Shown one piece after another: positions 1 through 8,974 of a DNA stretch of 64,000 nt (its first letter is position 1; every line of letters starts with the position of its first letter). Below the pieces are notes generated by a model. It saw only the letters and a program-made list of their open reading frames with translations. It did no database searches and was not told the DNA's origin. The stretch is taken from the NCBI GenBank assembly GCA_013177855.1, contig JABLYA010000001.1:1349231-1413230 (forward strand), given 5' to 3'. This DNA comes from Ignavibacteria bacterium. GTDB lineage: Bacteria; Bacteroidota; Ignavibacteria; Ch128b. The position numbers and the translations under genes are program-made.

Positions 1-960
1 TTCCATTTCGTGCTGAGCGACATTATCCATTCCAATTTTTTCAAGCATTTGAATCGCACAAGCTAAAGCGACTGCGCCGATTAGATTTGGAGTTCCAGCT
101 TCTTCACGATCTGGAAGATGAGTCCATTTGACTTCTGTTTCTGAAACAAGATCAACTGTTCCACCGCCAACCTGATCAGGATCGCCTTCATTGAAGATAG
201 ATTTTGGACCAATTAAAACGCCTGTTCCAAAAGGTGCATACATTTTGTGAGCTGAAAAAACAAGAAAATCTATGTGCTGTGCATCTTCGTCTGGCTTCAT
301 ATCAATCTTTCGATGTGGGATTAATTGAGCAGCATCGACTAAAATTTTTGAGCCATATTTATGTGCCAGCTCGGCAATTTGATGAATTGGATTCACAAGT
401 CCAGTTACATTGGCTGCACCTGTAATGGCAACAAGTTTAAGTTGTTTCTGATATTTTTTGATTTTTTCTTCAAGGTCATTTAAATCAAGAGTCCCGTCTT
501 CATTAACATTGGAGTGAATTAAAGTTGAGTATTTTCTCCACGGCAAATCATTTGAGTGATGATCCATCAAAGAACAGATTACAACATCATCTTTTTGAAG
601 ATTTAATCGATTAGCTACTTTGTTAATAGCTTCAGTTGTGTTCTTTGTGTAAATGACTGTATTGTTCTCAAGATTTGCATTCACAAATCTGGCGACAATC
701 TCTCGACTATCGTCATAAGCTTTTGTTGCAACAAGTGATTTTATTCCAGCACCACGATGTACTCCCGAATACCATTCAAGAATTTCGTTAACAGCGTCTC
801 TGATAAAAGTAAAAGTCGGAGTGCTTGCAGCGTTGTCAAAGTAAATGTATTGTTTTTCAGTTCCATCGAGGAGTTTGACTTTTTTATTGATGCCAACTAA
901 GTAGTTTCGGACATTTTGAATTGAAAGATCGGAGGGAAATAAGTTTTTTGAACAACACAT
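1..960 (-). CDS. Aminotransferase class V, cysteine desulfurase-like (3' end outside window)
   Basis: The reading frame starts at an ATG at 960 on the minus strand and runs off the left edge, giving 320 visible residues. It has the fold-type I PLP aminotransferase pattern: an N-terminal YFDNAAST motif (about residues 40-46), a DHHSNDLPW segment (133-141) typical of SufS/Csd-like enzymes, VDAAQ (208-212) for the PLP-contacting Asp and Gln, and FSAHKMYAPFGTG (235-247), where Lys239 should form the Schiff base. The family either takes sulfur from cysteine for Fe-S or thio-cofactor assembly, or uses other amino-acid substrates. The catalytic Cys region lies beyond the window, so cysteine desulfurase activity cannot be confirmed. 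A 126 bp gap separates it from pabC upstream, so it may be the last gene of that operon or independent. Confidence 0.85.
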   Translation of the reverse strand, partial: MCCSKNLFPSDLSIQNVRNYLVGINKKVKLLDGTEKQYIYFDNAASTPTFTFIRDAVNEILEWYSGVHRGAGIKSLVATKAYDDSREIVARFVNANLENNTVIYTKNTTEAINKVANRLNLQKDDVVICSLMDHHSNDLPWRKYSTLIHSNVNEDGTLDLNDLEEKIKKYQKQLKLVAITGAANVTGLVNPIHQIAELAHKYGSKILVDAAQLIPHRKIDMKPDEDAQHIDFLVFSAHKMYAPFGTGVLIGPKSIFNEGDPDQVGGGTVDLVSETEVKWTHLPDREEAGTPNLIGAVALACAIQMLEKIGMDNVAQHEME

Positions 961-1086
961 ATATCACTCGATTTAGTTCAACATCTAATTCAAAAATAAG
1001 AAAGTGAACAATTAAAATTTTTTTGATTAAGAGAAAAATAAAGGTAACAACGAACTATAGAATGGACTATTAATCAAAGGCAGAAT

Positions 1087-1878
1087 TTAAATTGTGAAGT
1101 ATCTTTTTTCAAAATTTTGTTTGAGCTTTTTTGTCTTTACTGTTGAAAATGTTTTGAGGTTTGAAATTGATTTAACCGGAATAATGCCGTGCAAAGAGTT
1201 GGTTAGAAAAACTTCGTCTGCTTTCTCAAGTTCATCTTTATGAACGGTTGTTTCAATCACCTGAATATCTTTTTCCTTTAGAAAATCAATTAATATTTTT
1301 TTGGCAATTCCAGGTAAAACACCGCACTCAGTTGCTGGGGTTTTAATTGTAAAACTTTTTTTATCATCATCATCAAAAATTAGAAAGATATTTGTTCTCG
1401 AACCCTCAAGTATATGATCTTCGTTATCCAAAAAGATTACTTCATCGAAATTTTGTGTGCGAGCTTTATTAAATGCATAAATATAATGGAAAGCGTTTGT
1501 TGTCTTATATTTTCTAATTTCATCTCCATGTAATAAAATGTGATCAAAGTCTATCATTATCTTCGCTTTATCTTTAAATGTTGGTTTGAATGGAAGGATT
1601 TCATAAGTCACCACTGGCTTCGTCGGTTCACCCTGTAATGAATATGTTATTCGAATTCGAGCATCGTTTAAACTTTTTTTGTTTAATTGCATCATTATTT
1701 TTTCATAGACTTCAGGCGGATCAAGCGGCTGTAGATCAAAAACTGAAAGTGTATAATTCAACCTGAGCATATGTTCGGTAAAGAAAATAATGTTCTTATT
1801 AATTGCCCGCATTGTTTCATAAAAGCCAAAGCCAAATTTGTAAGCTGAATTTGTATATGGATCTATTACCTGTTTCAC
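1087..1878 (-). CDS. pabC: Aminodeoxychorismate lyase (class IV aminotransferase)
   Basis: This is a 263-residue fold-type IV PLP enzyme. The family splits 4-amino-4-deoxychorismate into p-aminobenzoate and pyruvate in folate synthesis. Visible signatures are GFGFYETMRA near the N-terminus, a central YKTTNAFHYIYA stretch holding the probable PLP lysine, LEGSRTNIFLI for cofactor phosphate binding, and TPATECGVLPGIAKK. The length is normal for PabC. Class IV members include branched-chain and D-amino-acid aminotransferases, and sequence alone separates them poorly. The 4 bp overlap with the upstream pabB gene is the main argument for PabC, since the two enzymes catalyse consecutive steps and are probably translationally coupled. 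Confidence 0.85.
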   Translation of the reverse strand: MKQVIDPYTNSAYKFGFGFYETMRAINKNIIFFTEHMLRLNYTLSVFDLQPLDPPEVYEKIMMQLNKKSLNDARIRITYSLQGEPTKPVVTYEILPFKPTFKDKAKIMIDFDHILLHGDEIRKYKTTNAFHYIYAFNKARTQNFDEVIFLDNEDHILEGSRTNIFLIFDDDDKKSFTIKTPATECGVLPGIAKKILIDFLKEKDIQVIETTVHKDELEKADEVFLTNSLHGIIPVKSISNLKTFSTVKTKKLKQNFEKRYFTI

Positions 1879-3242
1879 TTTGAATCTAAAATTGCTGCAA
1901 AAATTTTTTTCCCTTTTTGAAGAGTTTCTTCGTATTCTTTTTCTGAATCGCTGTCGTAGACTATTCCGCCGCCTAAATTGAAATAAAGTTTTCCATTATC
2001 ATAAACTATAGTTCTGATTGCAATATTAAATCTTGAATTTCCATTTAAGTCAATGTAACCAATTGAACCTGTGTAAACTCCTCTTTTACATTTTTCAAGT
2101 TCATCAATTATCTCCATTGATCTTTTCTTTGGTGCCCCGGTTATTGATCCGCCAGGGAATATTGCCTCAATTAAATCAAAAACATCTTTCCCTTCTGCTA
2201 ATTCGCCCTCAATTTCTGAAACAAGATGATGTACCGACGCATAAGTTTCGATTTTTTTCAAAGAATTTACTCGAACACTTCCTGCCTTTGAAACTTTACC
2301 CAGATCATTTCTTTCGAGATCAACTATCATTGTAAGTTCTGCCGTGTCTTTTTCACTATTCAATAGTATTGATTTTAATTCATTGTCTTCTTCGGTTGAT
2401 TTCCCTCGCCGTATTGTGCCTTTAATTGGTTTGGTAATTACTTTTTTATTAACTAAATCAAAAAGTAATTCAGGTGAAGAGCTCAATATCCATTGATTTT
2501 CGTCAACGCATATTAAAGCACTGAATTGCGCTGGATTGGTCTCCCTCAGTCTTGAATAAATTTGAATTGGATCTTCATCTGTTTCACAAAAAAATTGCTG
2601 CGAAAGATTTACCTGATAAATTTCGCCCGCTTCGATGTATTCCTTTGCTTGTTTAACTGTACTGATATATTCTTCTTTTGAAAAATTTGATTTGATTTCC
2701 GGTTTGCGTCGGCTTGATGTAAAATTTTTTTTCTTTTCAAATCTTCTAAAAATAAAATCTAAAAATTCCTTTGGCTCTCTTATTGAATAAACGGTGTATT
2801 TAGTTGTAAGGTGATCATAAACTAAAACTGACTCAAAAAATCCGAAGAAGAGATCTGGTAAATTTGTGTTTGATGGTTTAGTACTCTGAACATTTTCGAG
2901 CATCATTCCAAAATCATAAGCAATATATCCTGCAAATCCGATTTGAAATTTTTCATAATCAGAGATTAAAGCAGGATGTTCTTTTTTCAATTGATAATAA
3001 GTTTGCTTGATTATCTTAATCGGGTTAGTTGTTTCAAAGGTTTCTGTGCTTTGATTCTGTTTGGTTAGAAGGTTGTTAGTGAACGAGAAAATGAAAGATG
3101 GTTCAATCACTAAGATTGAATAACGATTGTAAGGAACATTTTGAAGTGCAGAGTCAAAAAACATCCAGCCTCGTTCTGGTTTTATTCGGCTGAAAAGTTC
3201 AAACGGAGTGATGTTTAAACTTACTTCAAACTTGTTTATCAT
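1875..3242 (-). CDS. pabB: Aminodeoxychorismate synthase component I
   Basis: This 455-residue chorismate-binding enzyme uses ammonia to convert chorismate to aminodeoxychorismate for p-aminobenzoate and folate. The C-terminal chorismate-binding domain (about residues 185-455) has the PIKGT motif at 272-276. Lys274 there is the residue that marks PabB and forms a covalent intermediate, whereas anthranilate synthases have Ala. Also present are VDLERNDLG, FPGGSITGAPK and GGGIVYDSD near the C-terminus. The N-terminal part (1-160) is the divergent non-catalytic lobe. No PabA glutaminase gene is in the window. It follows the hemerythrin gene by 8 bp and overlaps pabC by 4 bp. Confidence 0.93.
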   Translation of the reverse strand: MINKFEVSLNITPFELFSRIKPERGWMFFDSALQNVPYNRYSILVIEPSFIFSFTNNLLTKQNQSTETFETTNPIKIIKQTYYQLKKEHPALISDYEKFQIGFAGYIAYDFGMMLENVQSTKPSNTNLPDLFFGFFESVLVYDHLTTKYTVYSIREPKEFLDFIFRRFEKKKNFTSSRRKPEIKSNFSKEEYISTVKQAKEYIEAGEIYQVNLSQQFFCETDEDPIQIYSRLRETNPAQFSALICVDENQWILSSSPELLFDLVNKKVITKPIKGTIRRGKSTEEDNELKSILLNSEKDTAELTMIVDLERNDLGKVSKAGSVRVNSLKKIETYASVHHLVSEIEGELAEGKDVFDLIEAIFPGGSITGAPKKRSMEIIDELEKCKRGVYTGSIGYIDLNGNSRFNIAIRTIVYDNGKLYFNLGGGIVYDSDSEKEYEETLQKGKKIFAAILDSK

Positions 3243-3250
3243 AGTTGTGA

Positions 3251-3745
3251 TTAAACTTCTGGCAATTGGCAGGAACCAGATTCGTATTTATTGCCATATC
3301 GAGCAAAAATTTCTTTTTGAATTTCATTAAAATCATCGATACTCAGAATTGCCTGTGAATGTTCAAAAAGCTCTCTTTCCTCGAATCTAATATGTTCATT
3401 TAATGCTTTTGCAATTTCTTTTAAGATTGATTTAATCTTTTGAAAATCTGAATTTTCTTTTTTTAAGAGCAGAAACAGACTATGAATTAAAATGTGATCA
3501 TCAAGGGTTTTTCTAATCAAATCTGAGTTTACATTTTGATTAAGAATCATTCTTGGCAAAAGACATTCTTCTTCTGCTCTGAAGTGAGGAAGCAAATCTT
3601 TCTCATAATGATTTATAGTTTCAATCCTTTTTTGTGAAATTTCCTTATCTGACAATGTATCGATATACTTTTGAATATTAAATGCTTCTAAAAGAGTATT
3701 CCGATGATCCCAGGAGAGATAATGAATTTGTTCAAAGCGTTTCAT
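3251..3745 (-). CDS. Hemerythrin HHE-domain protein
   Basis: This is a soluble 164-residue all-helical protein of the hemerythrin family, which binds a non-haem di-iron centre and senses, stores or detoxifies O2 or NO. Candidate ligands are spaced as expected: DH in the first helix (about residue 14), HFRAEEE (about 52-58), DDHILIH (about 95-101) and NEHIRFEERELFEH (about 122-135). There is no signal peptide. It is inserted between mqnC (7 bp upstream) and pabB (8 bp downstream), so it is almost certainly cotranscribed with menaquinone and folate genes. A role in protecting oxygen-labile radical SAM enzymes MqnC and MqnE is a reasonable inference, but nothing in the sequence proves it. Confidence 0.85.
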   Translation of the reverse strand: MKRFEQIHYLSWDHRNTLLEAFNIQKYIDTLSDKEISQKRIETINHYEKDLLPHFRAEEECLLPRMILNQNVNSDLIRKTLDDHILIHSLFLLLKKENSDFQKIKSILKEIAKALNEHIRFEERELFEHSQAILSIDDFNEIQKEIFARYGNKYESGSCQLPEV

Positions 3746-3752
3746 AAGAAAA

Positions 3753-4856
3753 TCAGGATTGAGTAACCATTTCTTCTTTTCTATAAACTTTCAAAATGTT
3801 GTAAAGCGTATCTCTTTGTGCAGCATCAAAGCCAGCACCATGAATAAGATCAATTACTTCGTCAGTTGAACTTTTATTAATGAAATTTGCTGCGGCGTGA
3901 ACATTTTCTTCTTCAAGTGTTCCGCCAAAATCATCGGCACCAAAGTGTAAAGCGACCTGACCAATTTTCTTACCTTCACTGAACCAGCTCGCCTGTATGT
4001 GTGGAAAATTATCGAGATAAATTCTTGAAATCGCTATCATCTGTAAATAACGATATGGCGAAGCAAAAGATTTTATATGTTTTTCGAGGGGAGTATTTTC
4101 AGGTTTGAAACTCCAGGGTATGAATGCTGTAAATCCACCAGTTTCATCCTGAAGTTTTCGAATACTATCTAAATGAATGACAATATCTTCATCAGTTTCG
4201 ATGTGACCAAACATCATTGTTGCTGTCGTTTTATATCCGAGCAAATGAGCTTCTCTCATCACATTGAGCCAATCGGCACTTGTACCTTTTTTCTTGCTGA
4301 TTTTTCTTTTAACTCGATCACTTAAAATTTCTGCACCACCGCCAGGAATTGTATTCAAACCTGCTTCTTTTAATTTCACGAGAACTTCACGCACTGATAA
4401 ACCGCTGACTTCACTCATTCCAATAATTTCGGATGTTGAAAAGAAGTGAGGATGAATCTCTGGAACTTCTTTTCGAGTTCTTTCAACAAGTTCAAGATAA
4501 TAATCGAATGGTAAATCGGGATTTACTCCGCCCTGAAGCAGAACAGTAGTTACTCCTCTTCGTGCAGCATCTTTAAATTTTTGAATCATTTCATCTACTG
4601 AGTAAGTGTAAGCATCGGGTTCATCACGATGGCGATAAAATGCACAGAAAGTACAATCGATTTCGCACACATTTGTATAATTTGGATTGGTATCGATAAC
4701 AAAGGTCACATAACTTTCCGGATTATGTCTGAAACGAATTTCGTTTGCCGTTTCACCGAGTTCAAGTATATCGTTGTATTTAAGAAGTTGTAAACATTCA
4801 TCATTCGTAATTCTTTCACCATTCAATGCTTTCTGAAGTATATCTTTTGTGTTCAT
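3753..4856 (-). CDS. mqnC: Cyclic dehypoxanthinyl futalosine synthase (radical SAM)
   Basis: This 367-residue radical SAM enzyme belongs to the futalosine route to menaquinone, where it cyclises dehypoxanthine futalosine. The [4Fe-4S] ligands are Cys64, Cys68 and Cys71 (C-x3-C-x2-C) within NVCEIDCTFCAFYR. The preceding YVTFVIDTNPNYTN segment, the GGVNPDLPFDYY glycine motif, the NTIPGGGAEIL segment and FIPWSFKPENT fit MqnC rather than MqnE. The length is normal. It lies 75 bp downstream of the mqnE-mqnA fusion and leads into the hemerythrin gene. MqnE and MqnC share a fold, so the paralogue assignment comes from motif resemblance; the second paralogue next door being MqnE supports it. Confidence 0.93.
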   Translation of the reverse strand: MNTKDILQKALNGERITNDECLQLLKYNDILELGETANEIRFRHNPESYVTFVIDTNPNYTNVCEIDCTFCAFYRHRDEPDAYTYSVDEMIQKFKDAARRGVTTVLLQGGVNPDLPFDYYLELVERTRKEVPEIHPHFFSTSEIIGMSEVSGLSVREVLVKLKEAGLNTIPGGGAEILSDRVKRKISKKKGTSADWLNVMREAHLLGYKTTATMMFGHIETDEDIVIHLDSIRKLQDETGGFTAFIPWSFKPENTPLEKHIKSFASPYRYLQMIAISRIYLDNFPHIQASWFSEGKKIGQVALHFGADDFGGTLEEENVHAAANFINKSSTDEVIDLIHGAGFDAAQRDTLYNILKVYRKEEMVTQS

Positions 4857-4931
4857 AAAACAATATCCTTAAGTTGATAATTAAAACAATTAAAGTCTGA
4901 AATGTAATTTTCTATTAACCTCAATAATGCT

Positions 4932-6815
4932 TCAATTAAAAGATTTTTCCTCGATCAAATTTTTCTGATTAAGTTTCAGATACAAATCTTTGAAAATATT
5001 AATAGCTCTTAATTCATCTTCGCCTAAACGATAAACTATATTATTTAAATAATCTTTAATCTCTTCTTTGCTCAAACCAATTTTTGAATTGTAAAATTCT
5101 TCGATAACAGTTTCTGTAGAGAAGAATTTATTCAGTGCGTCATTAAGCAATTCATTCAATGCATCGACTTTTTGTTGAGCGATATCTTTCTTAAAAGCCC
5201 ATACTGCAAAAACAAATGGGAGCTTTTGCCATTCATACCAGAGTTGTGCAAGGTCATAAACATAATCAAAGCCTTCAATTTTATGTTTCATAAATCTAAG
5301 TGCATCGTCACCAATTGTTAAGAAAGCATCAAAGTTCGGTAGATTTTTTTCTCGAGCTGATATCTTTTCTCTAACATAAACAACATCTAATCCATATCTC
5401 ATTTCAAGCAGAACTTGAAGCAATCGAAACGAAGTGGAAGTTTCGTCAGTTACAGCGATGCTTTTCTTGTCGAGTTTTTCGATCGGATGTTTTGAATAAA
5501 GAATTACACTTTTAACATTTTTATTTCCAACAATTCCGTATTTAAGAAAAGAATAATCATTTTCTCGTTCAAAGTAATCAACAAGTGAAACAATTCCAGC
5601 ATCAATGTTTCCATCTTTAAATAAAAATCCAAGTTGACGAGGTGGAGCAGGAAAAATTTTATATTCTCTGTTATCTAAAAATTTAAAGAATGGCAATGTG
5701 TTCAAATAAGATACTCGCCCAATGATATTGTTTGAATGCAGCTTTACTGGTTTATAGAAAATATCTCGTTCAACCGGAATTTTATTGGCATCGTTAATGA
5801 TTTTAATAAGTTTGTTTTTAGCAAGTTGCATTGGCGAGATTGCACCGGCATCGTGAGCAATCCTTTCTCCGCCAACTGTCCCATCCATATCATCAGCACC
5901 AAAATTTAATGCAACAGCTGCAAGTTCTTCGGTCAACATAACCCAGTAAGCTTTAATGTGATCAAAATTATGAAGCATCAATCTCGAAACAGCAATTGTT
6001 TTTAAATCATCAATTGCAGAAGTGAATTGATTTCTCGGTTTAATTCCAGTATCGCCGGGTTGAAAAGCGAGCGGGATGAAAGATAAAAATCCACCTGTTT
6101 CTTTTTGTAAATCTCTTAATAAGAGAAAATGTTTTACTCTTTCTTCAATTGTTTCGATGTGACCGTAAAGTAAAGTTGCATTCGACCTAATTCCAAGTTG
6201 ATGGGCTGTTTTATGAATCTCGAGCCAGCGTTTTGCGCCGATTTTCTGATTGAAAAGAAGCCGTCGAACTCGTTCGGAAAAAACCTCAGCGCCACCACCG
6301 GGCAAAGTTCTTAAACCAGCTTCTTTTAATTCAAGTAAAACTTCTTCGATAGATTTTTTAAATTTCTTCGAAAAGAAATCAATCTCAACTGCTGTAAAAG
6401 CTTTAACATCAATTCTTGGAAAATGCTTTTTAATCTCGCGAACCATATTTACATAGTAATCCCATTCCCAATCTGGATGCAATCCACCGGTAATGTGAAC
6501 TTCGAGCAGTTCCGGATTTAATTTTTCTAAAATTGCTTCAATTGTCATCTCATAAGCTTCGGGAGAATTTTTCTTAACAGCAAAATCACAGAATTTACAC
6601 GAAAGGACACAGATATTAGTCGGTTCAATTTTCTGATTTACAACAAAGTAAACCGCCTCACCACTTTTTTCTCTTTGAAGCCAGTGAGCCATCTTGCCAA
6701 TTGAAAGTAAATCAGGTGAATTATAGAGAGTAATTCCATCTTCAAATGTTAACTCCTGACCACTCTGAACTTTTTCCCAAATTGGAATAAGACTTTTATC
6801 CTTAAAGTTTATCAT
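4932..6815 (-). CDS. Fused aminofutalosine synthase (MqnE) and chorismate dehydratase (MqnA)
   Basis: One uninterrupted 627-residue frame carries two complete enzymes. Residues 1 to about 350 are a radical SAM domain of the MqnE type: Cys69, Cys73 and Cys76 form C-x3-C-x2-C, followed by HITGGLHPDWEWDYY and RTLPGGGAEVFSERV. Residues from about 363 to 627 match a full-length MqnA: GRVSYLNTLPFF, then NIDAGIVSLVDYF, then SFRLLQVLLEMRYG. MqnA dehydrates chorismate to 3-[(1-carboxyvinyl)oxy]benzoate, and MqnE joins that product to SAM to give aminofutalosine, so consecutive steps are joined in one chain in reverse N-to-C order. A linker of about 12 residues separates the halves. It is the first gene of the minus-strand run mqnEA-mqnC-hemerythrin-pabB-pabC. 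Confidence 0.92.
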   Translation of the reverse strand: MINFKDKSLIPIWEKVQSGQELTFEDGITLYNSPDLLSIGKMAHWLQREKSGEAVYFVVNQKIEPTNICVLSCKFCDFAVKKNSPEAYEMTIEAILEKLNPELLEVHITGGLHPDWEWDYYVNMVREIKKHFPRIDVKAFTAVEIDFFSKKFKKSIEEVLLELKEAGLRTLPGGGAEVFSERVRRLLFNQKIGAKRWLEIHKTAHQLGIRSNATLLYGHIETIEERVKHFLLLRDLQKETGGFLSFIPLAFQPGDTGIKPRNQFTSAIDDLKTIAVSRLMLHNFDHIKAYWVMLTEELAAVALNFGADDMDGTVGGERIAHDAGAISPMQLAKNKLIKIINDANKIPVERDIFYKPVKLHSNNIIGRVSYLNTLPFFKFLDNREYKIFPAPPRQLGFLFKDGNIDAGIVSLVDYFERENDYSFLKYGIVGNKNVKSVILYSKHPIEKLDKKSIAVTDETSTSFRLLQVLLEMRYGLDVVYVREKISAREKNLPNFDAFLTIGDDALRFMKHKIEGFDYVYDLAQLWYEWQKLPFVFAVWAFKKDIAQQKVDALNELLNDALNKFFSTETVIEEFYNSKIGLSKEEIKDYLNNIVYRLGEDELRAINIFKDLYLKLNQKNLIEEKSFN

Positions 6816-7179
6816 AATTTTTCCATTTTTAACTTTACAAAATTCTTGAATAATTGGTAACTAAATCAATTTACAAATTTTTCCATATAAAAAAGTTTTT
6901 GATAAAGCATAACTTATTTTGATACTAAAAAATTCCAATTTTAGAAGGTTGAAATATCAAGCTATCGTCGATAAGAAAAAATCTTGATTGAAAATCAGTT
7001 ATTAATGATGAACTATTAGTCCAGAGTTATCAAATAGTTCCAAGCTATAACCAAAAAAAATCATCAGATCAAATTAAAATGACTCCAAAATTTATTTCAC
7101 AAATGTTTATTAGTTTAACTTGTTCGAACAATACTTTTTTAAGAAATTTGTTTCAAGACTCACCAATTTAGAGAGCATT
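6816..7179. other. Divergent AT-rich intergenic region
   Basis: This 364 bp spacer separates the minus-strand mqnEA start from the plus-strand gene at 7180, so it must hold promoters in both directions. It is very AT-rich. No open frame with a good ribosome site, no stable hairpin and no recognisable riboswitch was seen. GAGAG at 7171-7175 is the probable ribosome site for the downstream gene. Confidence 0.6.
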
Positions 7180-8970
7180 ATGAAAAAGATTTTTATTGTT
7201 TTACTTTTAAGTCTTTTATTGACATTACATTTACAAGCTCAGTATCCAAAACGTGAATTTAGAGCTGTCTGGATTGCAAGCGTATCAAACATCGATTGGC
7301 CATCCAGTAAATATCTCTCGACCACTCAACAAAGAACTGAATTCACTTCAATGTTGGATTATCTTAAATCGTGCGGATTTAATGCGGTTATAGTTCAAAT
7401 AAGACCTTCGTGTGATGCATTTTATGCTAATGCTAAGGAACCATGGTCGGAATGGTTGATGGGAACTCAAGGACAAGCTCCGATTCCTTTTTATGATCCA
7501 CTACAATTTATGATTACAGAAGCTCATAAGAGAGGAATGGAATTTCATGCCTGGTTTAATCCTTATCGATCTCAGGTAAGCGCATCAAGTTCGATTCATC
7601 CAACTCATATTACACAAACTAAACCAGAATGGAATTTAAGATTTAATTCGCCATACAAAATGCTCGACCCTGGCTTACCTCAAGTGCGTGAATATGTTGT
7701 GAGTGTAATTATGGATGTTGTTCGAAGATACGATATTGATGGAGTTCACTTTGATGATTATTTCTATCCTTACGAAGGAATTCAAAATCAGGATAGTGTC
7801 TCCTGGTCTTTATATTCAGGAGGATTTACAGATAAAGGAGATTGGAGAAGAAATAATGTCAATACCCTCATAAGAATGGTTTATGACAGTATAATGTCAG
7901 TCAAACCAAAAGTAAAATTTGGAGTAAGTCCTTTTGGCATCTGGAAAAATTCAGCGGCTGGGACGAGTGGATTTGAAGCTTATTATGGAATTTATTGTGA
8001 TGCTGTTACCTGGTTACAGGAAAGTAAGGTTGATTATATAATGCCTCAGATTTATTGGGCATTTGCAAGAACAGCCGCACCTTATGGTAATCTTGTTCCA
8101 TGGTGGTCAACCGTTTTGAATGGAAGACATTTATATGTTGGTCACGGTGCCTATAATATGAGCAAATCAGATCCTTTCCCTGTTGGAAGTTGGCCCTCAA
8201 GTGAATTGTGTGATCAGATAAGATTTAATCGATTGTTTAATAATGTTCATGGGAGTTGTTTCTTTAGCGCAAAACATATCAAAAACAATGTAAAGAATTT
8301 TGCTGACTCATTGCGATTAAATCTTTATAAATATCCTGCTTTACCACCCGCAATGCCGTGGAAGGATTCAATACCACCTCTTCCGCCAGTTAATTTAACT
8401 GCGAATGGAAATTCGGTCAGCATTGTTCTTAGCTGGGAAAAACCTGATACTGCAATTGACGGTGAGAAACCAAGTTATTTTATTATTTACAAAGCTGTTG
8501 ACACAGATTCAATTGATGTTAATGATCCAAAAAACATTTTAAAAGTTCTTCCAAATGATACAACTGTCTATTACGATGTCTTCCCTGTTCAATTCAATAA
8601 AAAGTATACTTACATTGTCACCTCCGTCGATAGACTTCATAATGAGAGCAAACCTGTTGCAAAAGTCCAATTTATTCTAACCGATGTTGCTGATATTTCT
8701 GAAAAATTTGATTATCAACTATTTCAGAATTATCCAAACCCATTTAATCCTGTCACAACGATAGAATTCAGCTTGCGTGAAAGAGCATTCACCGAATTAA
8801 CAGTTTATGATCTGCTTGGCAGAGAAATCAAAAAACTCATTTCTGAAGAATTGAACAAAGGCAAGCATTCAATCGAATTTGATGGAACTGATTTACCAAG
8901 CGGAGTTTATTTTTATCGTTTAAAATCAGGTGATTTTGTTCAAACTCGAAAGATGATTTTGCAGAAGTGA
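7180..8970 (+). CDS. Secreted GHL10/DUF187-type glycoside hydrolase-like protein with type IX sorting domain
   Basis: The start at 7180 is preferred over an in-frame ATG at 7120, because a classic signal peptide (MKKIFIVLLLSLLL...LQA) begins there, just after GAGAG. The 596-residue product has three parts. Residues about 23-390 are a YngK/DUF187 TIM-barrel-like domain, with FRAVWIASVSNIDWPS near its start and HFDDYFYPY in the middle; such proteins are thought to act on glycans or peptidoglycan. A fibronectin III-like domain spans about 400-495. A Por/type IX C-terminal domain (about 509-596) contains NYPNPFNP and GREIKKL and ends in a RKMILQK-like strand. It should therefore cross the outer membrane by T9SS. 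The substrate is unknown. The gene ends 4 bp from the convergent neighbour. Confidence 0.87.
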   Translation: MKKIFIVLLLSLLLTLHLQAQYPKREFRAVWIASVSNIDWPSSKYLSTTQQRTEFTSMLDYLKSCGFNAVIVQIRPSCDAFYANAKEPWSEWLMGTQGQAPIPFYDPLQFMITEAHKRGMEFHAWFNPYRSQVSASSSIHPTHITQTKPEWNLRFNSPYKMLDPGLPQVREYVVSVIMDVVRRYDIDGVHFDDYFYPYEGIQNQDSVSWSLYSGGFTDKGDWRRNNVNTLIRMVYDSIMSVKPKVKFGVSPFGIWKNSAAGTSGFEAYYGIYCDAVTWLQESKVDYIMPQIYWAFARTAAPYGNLVPWWSTVLNGRHLYVGHGAYNMSKSDPFPVGSWPSSELCDQIRFNRLFNNVHGSCFFSAKHIKNNVKNFADSLRLNLYKYPALPPAMPWKDSIPPLPPVNLTANGNSVSIVLSWEKPDTAIDGEKPSYFIIYKAVDTDSIDVNDPKNILKVLPNDTTVYYDVFPVQFNKKYTYIVTSVDRLHNESKPVAKVQFILTDVADISEKFDYQLFQNYPNPFNPVTTIEFSLRERAFTELTVYDLLGREIKKLISEELNKGKHSIEFDGTDLPSGVYFYRLKSGDFVQTRKMILQK

Positions 8971-8974
8971 TTCT

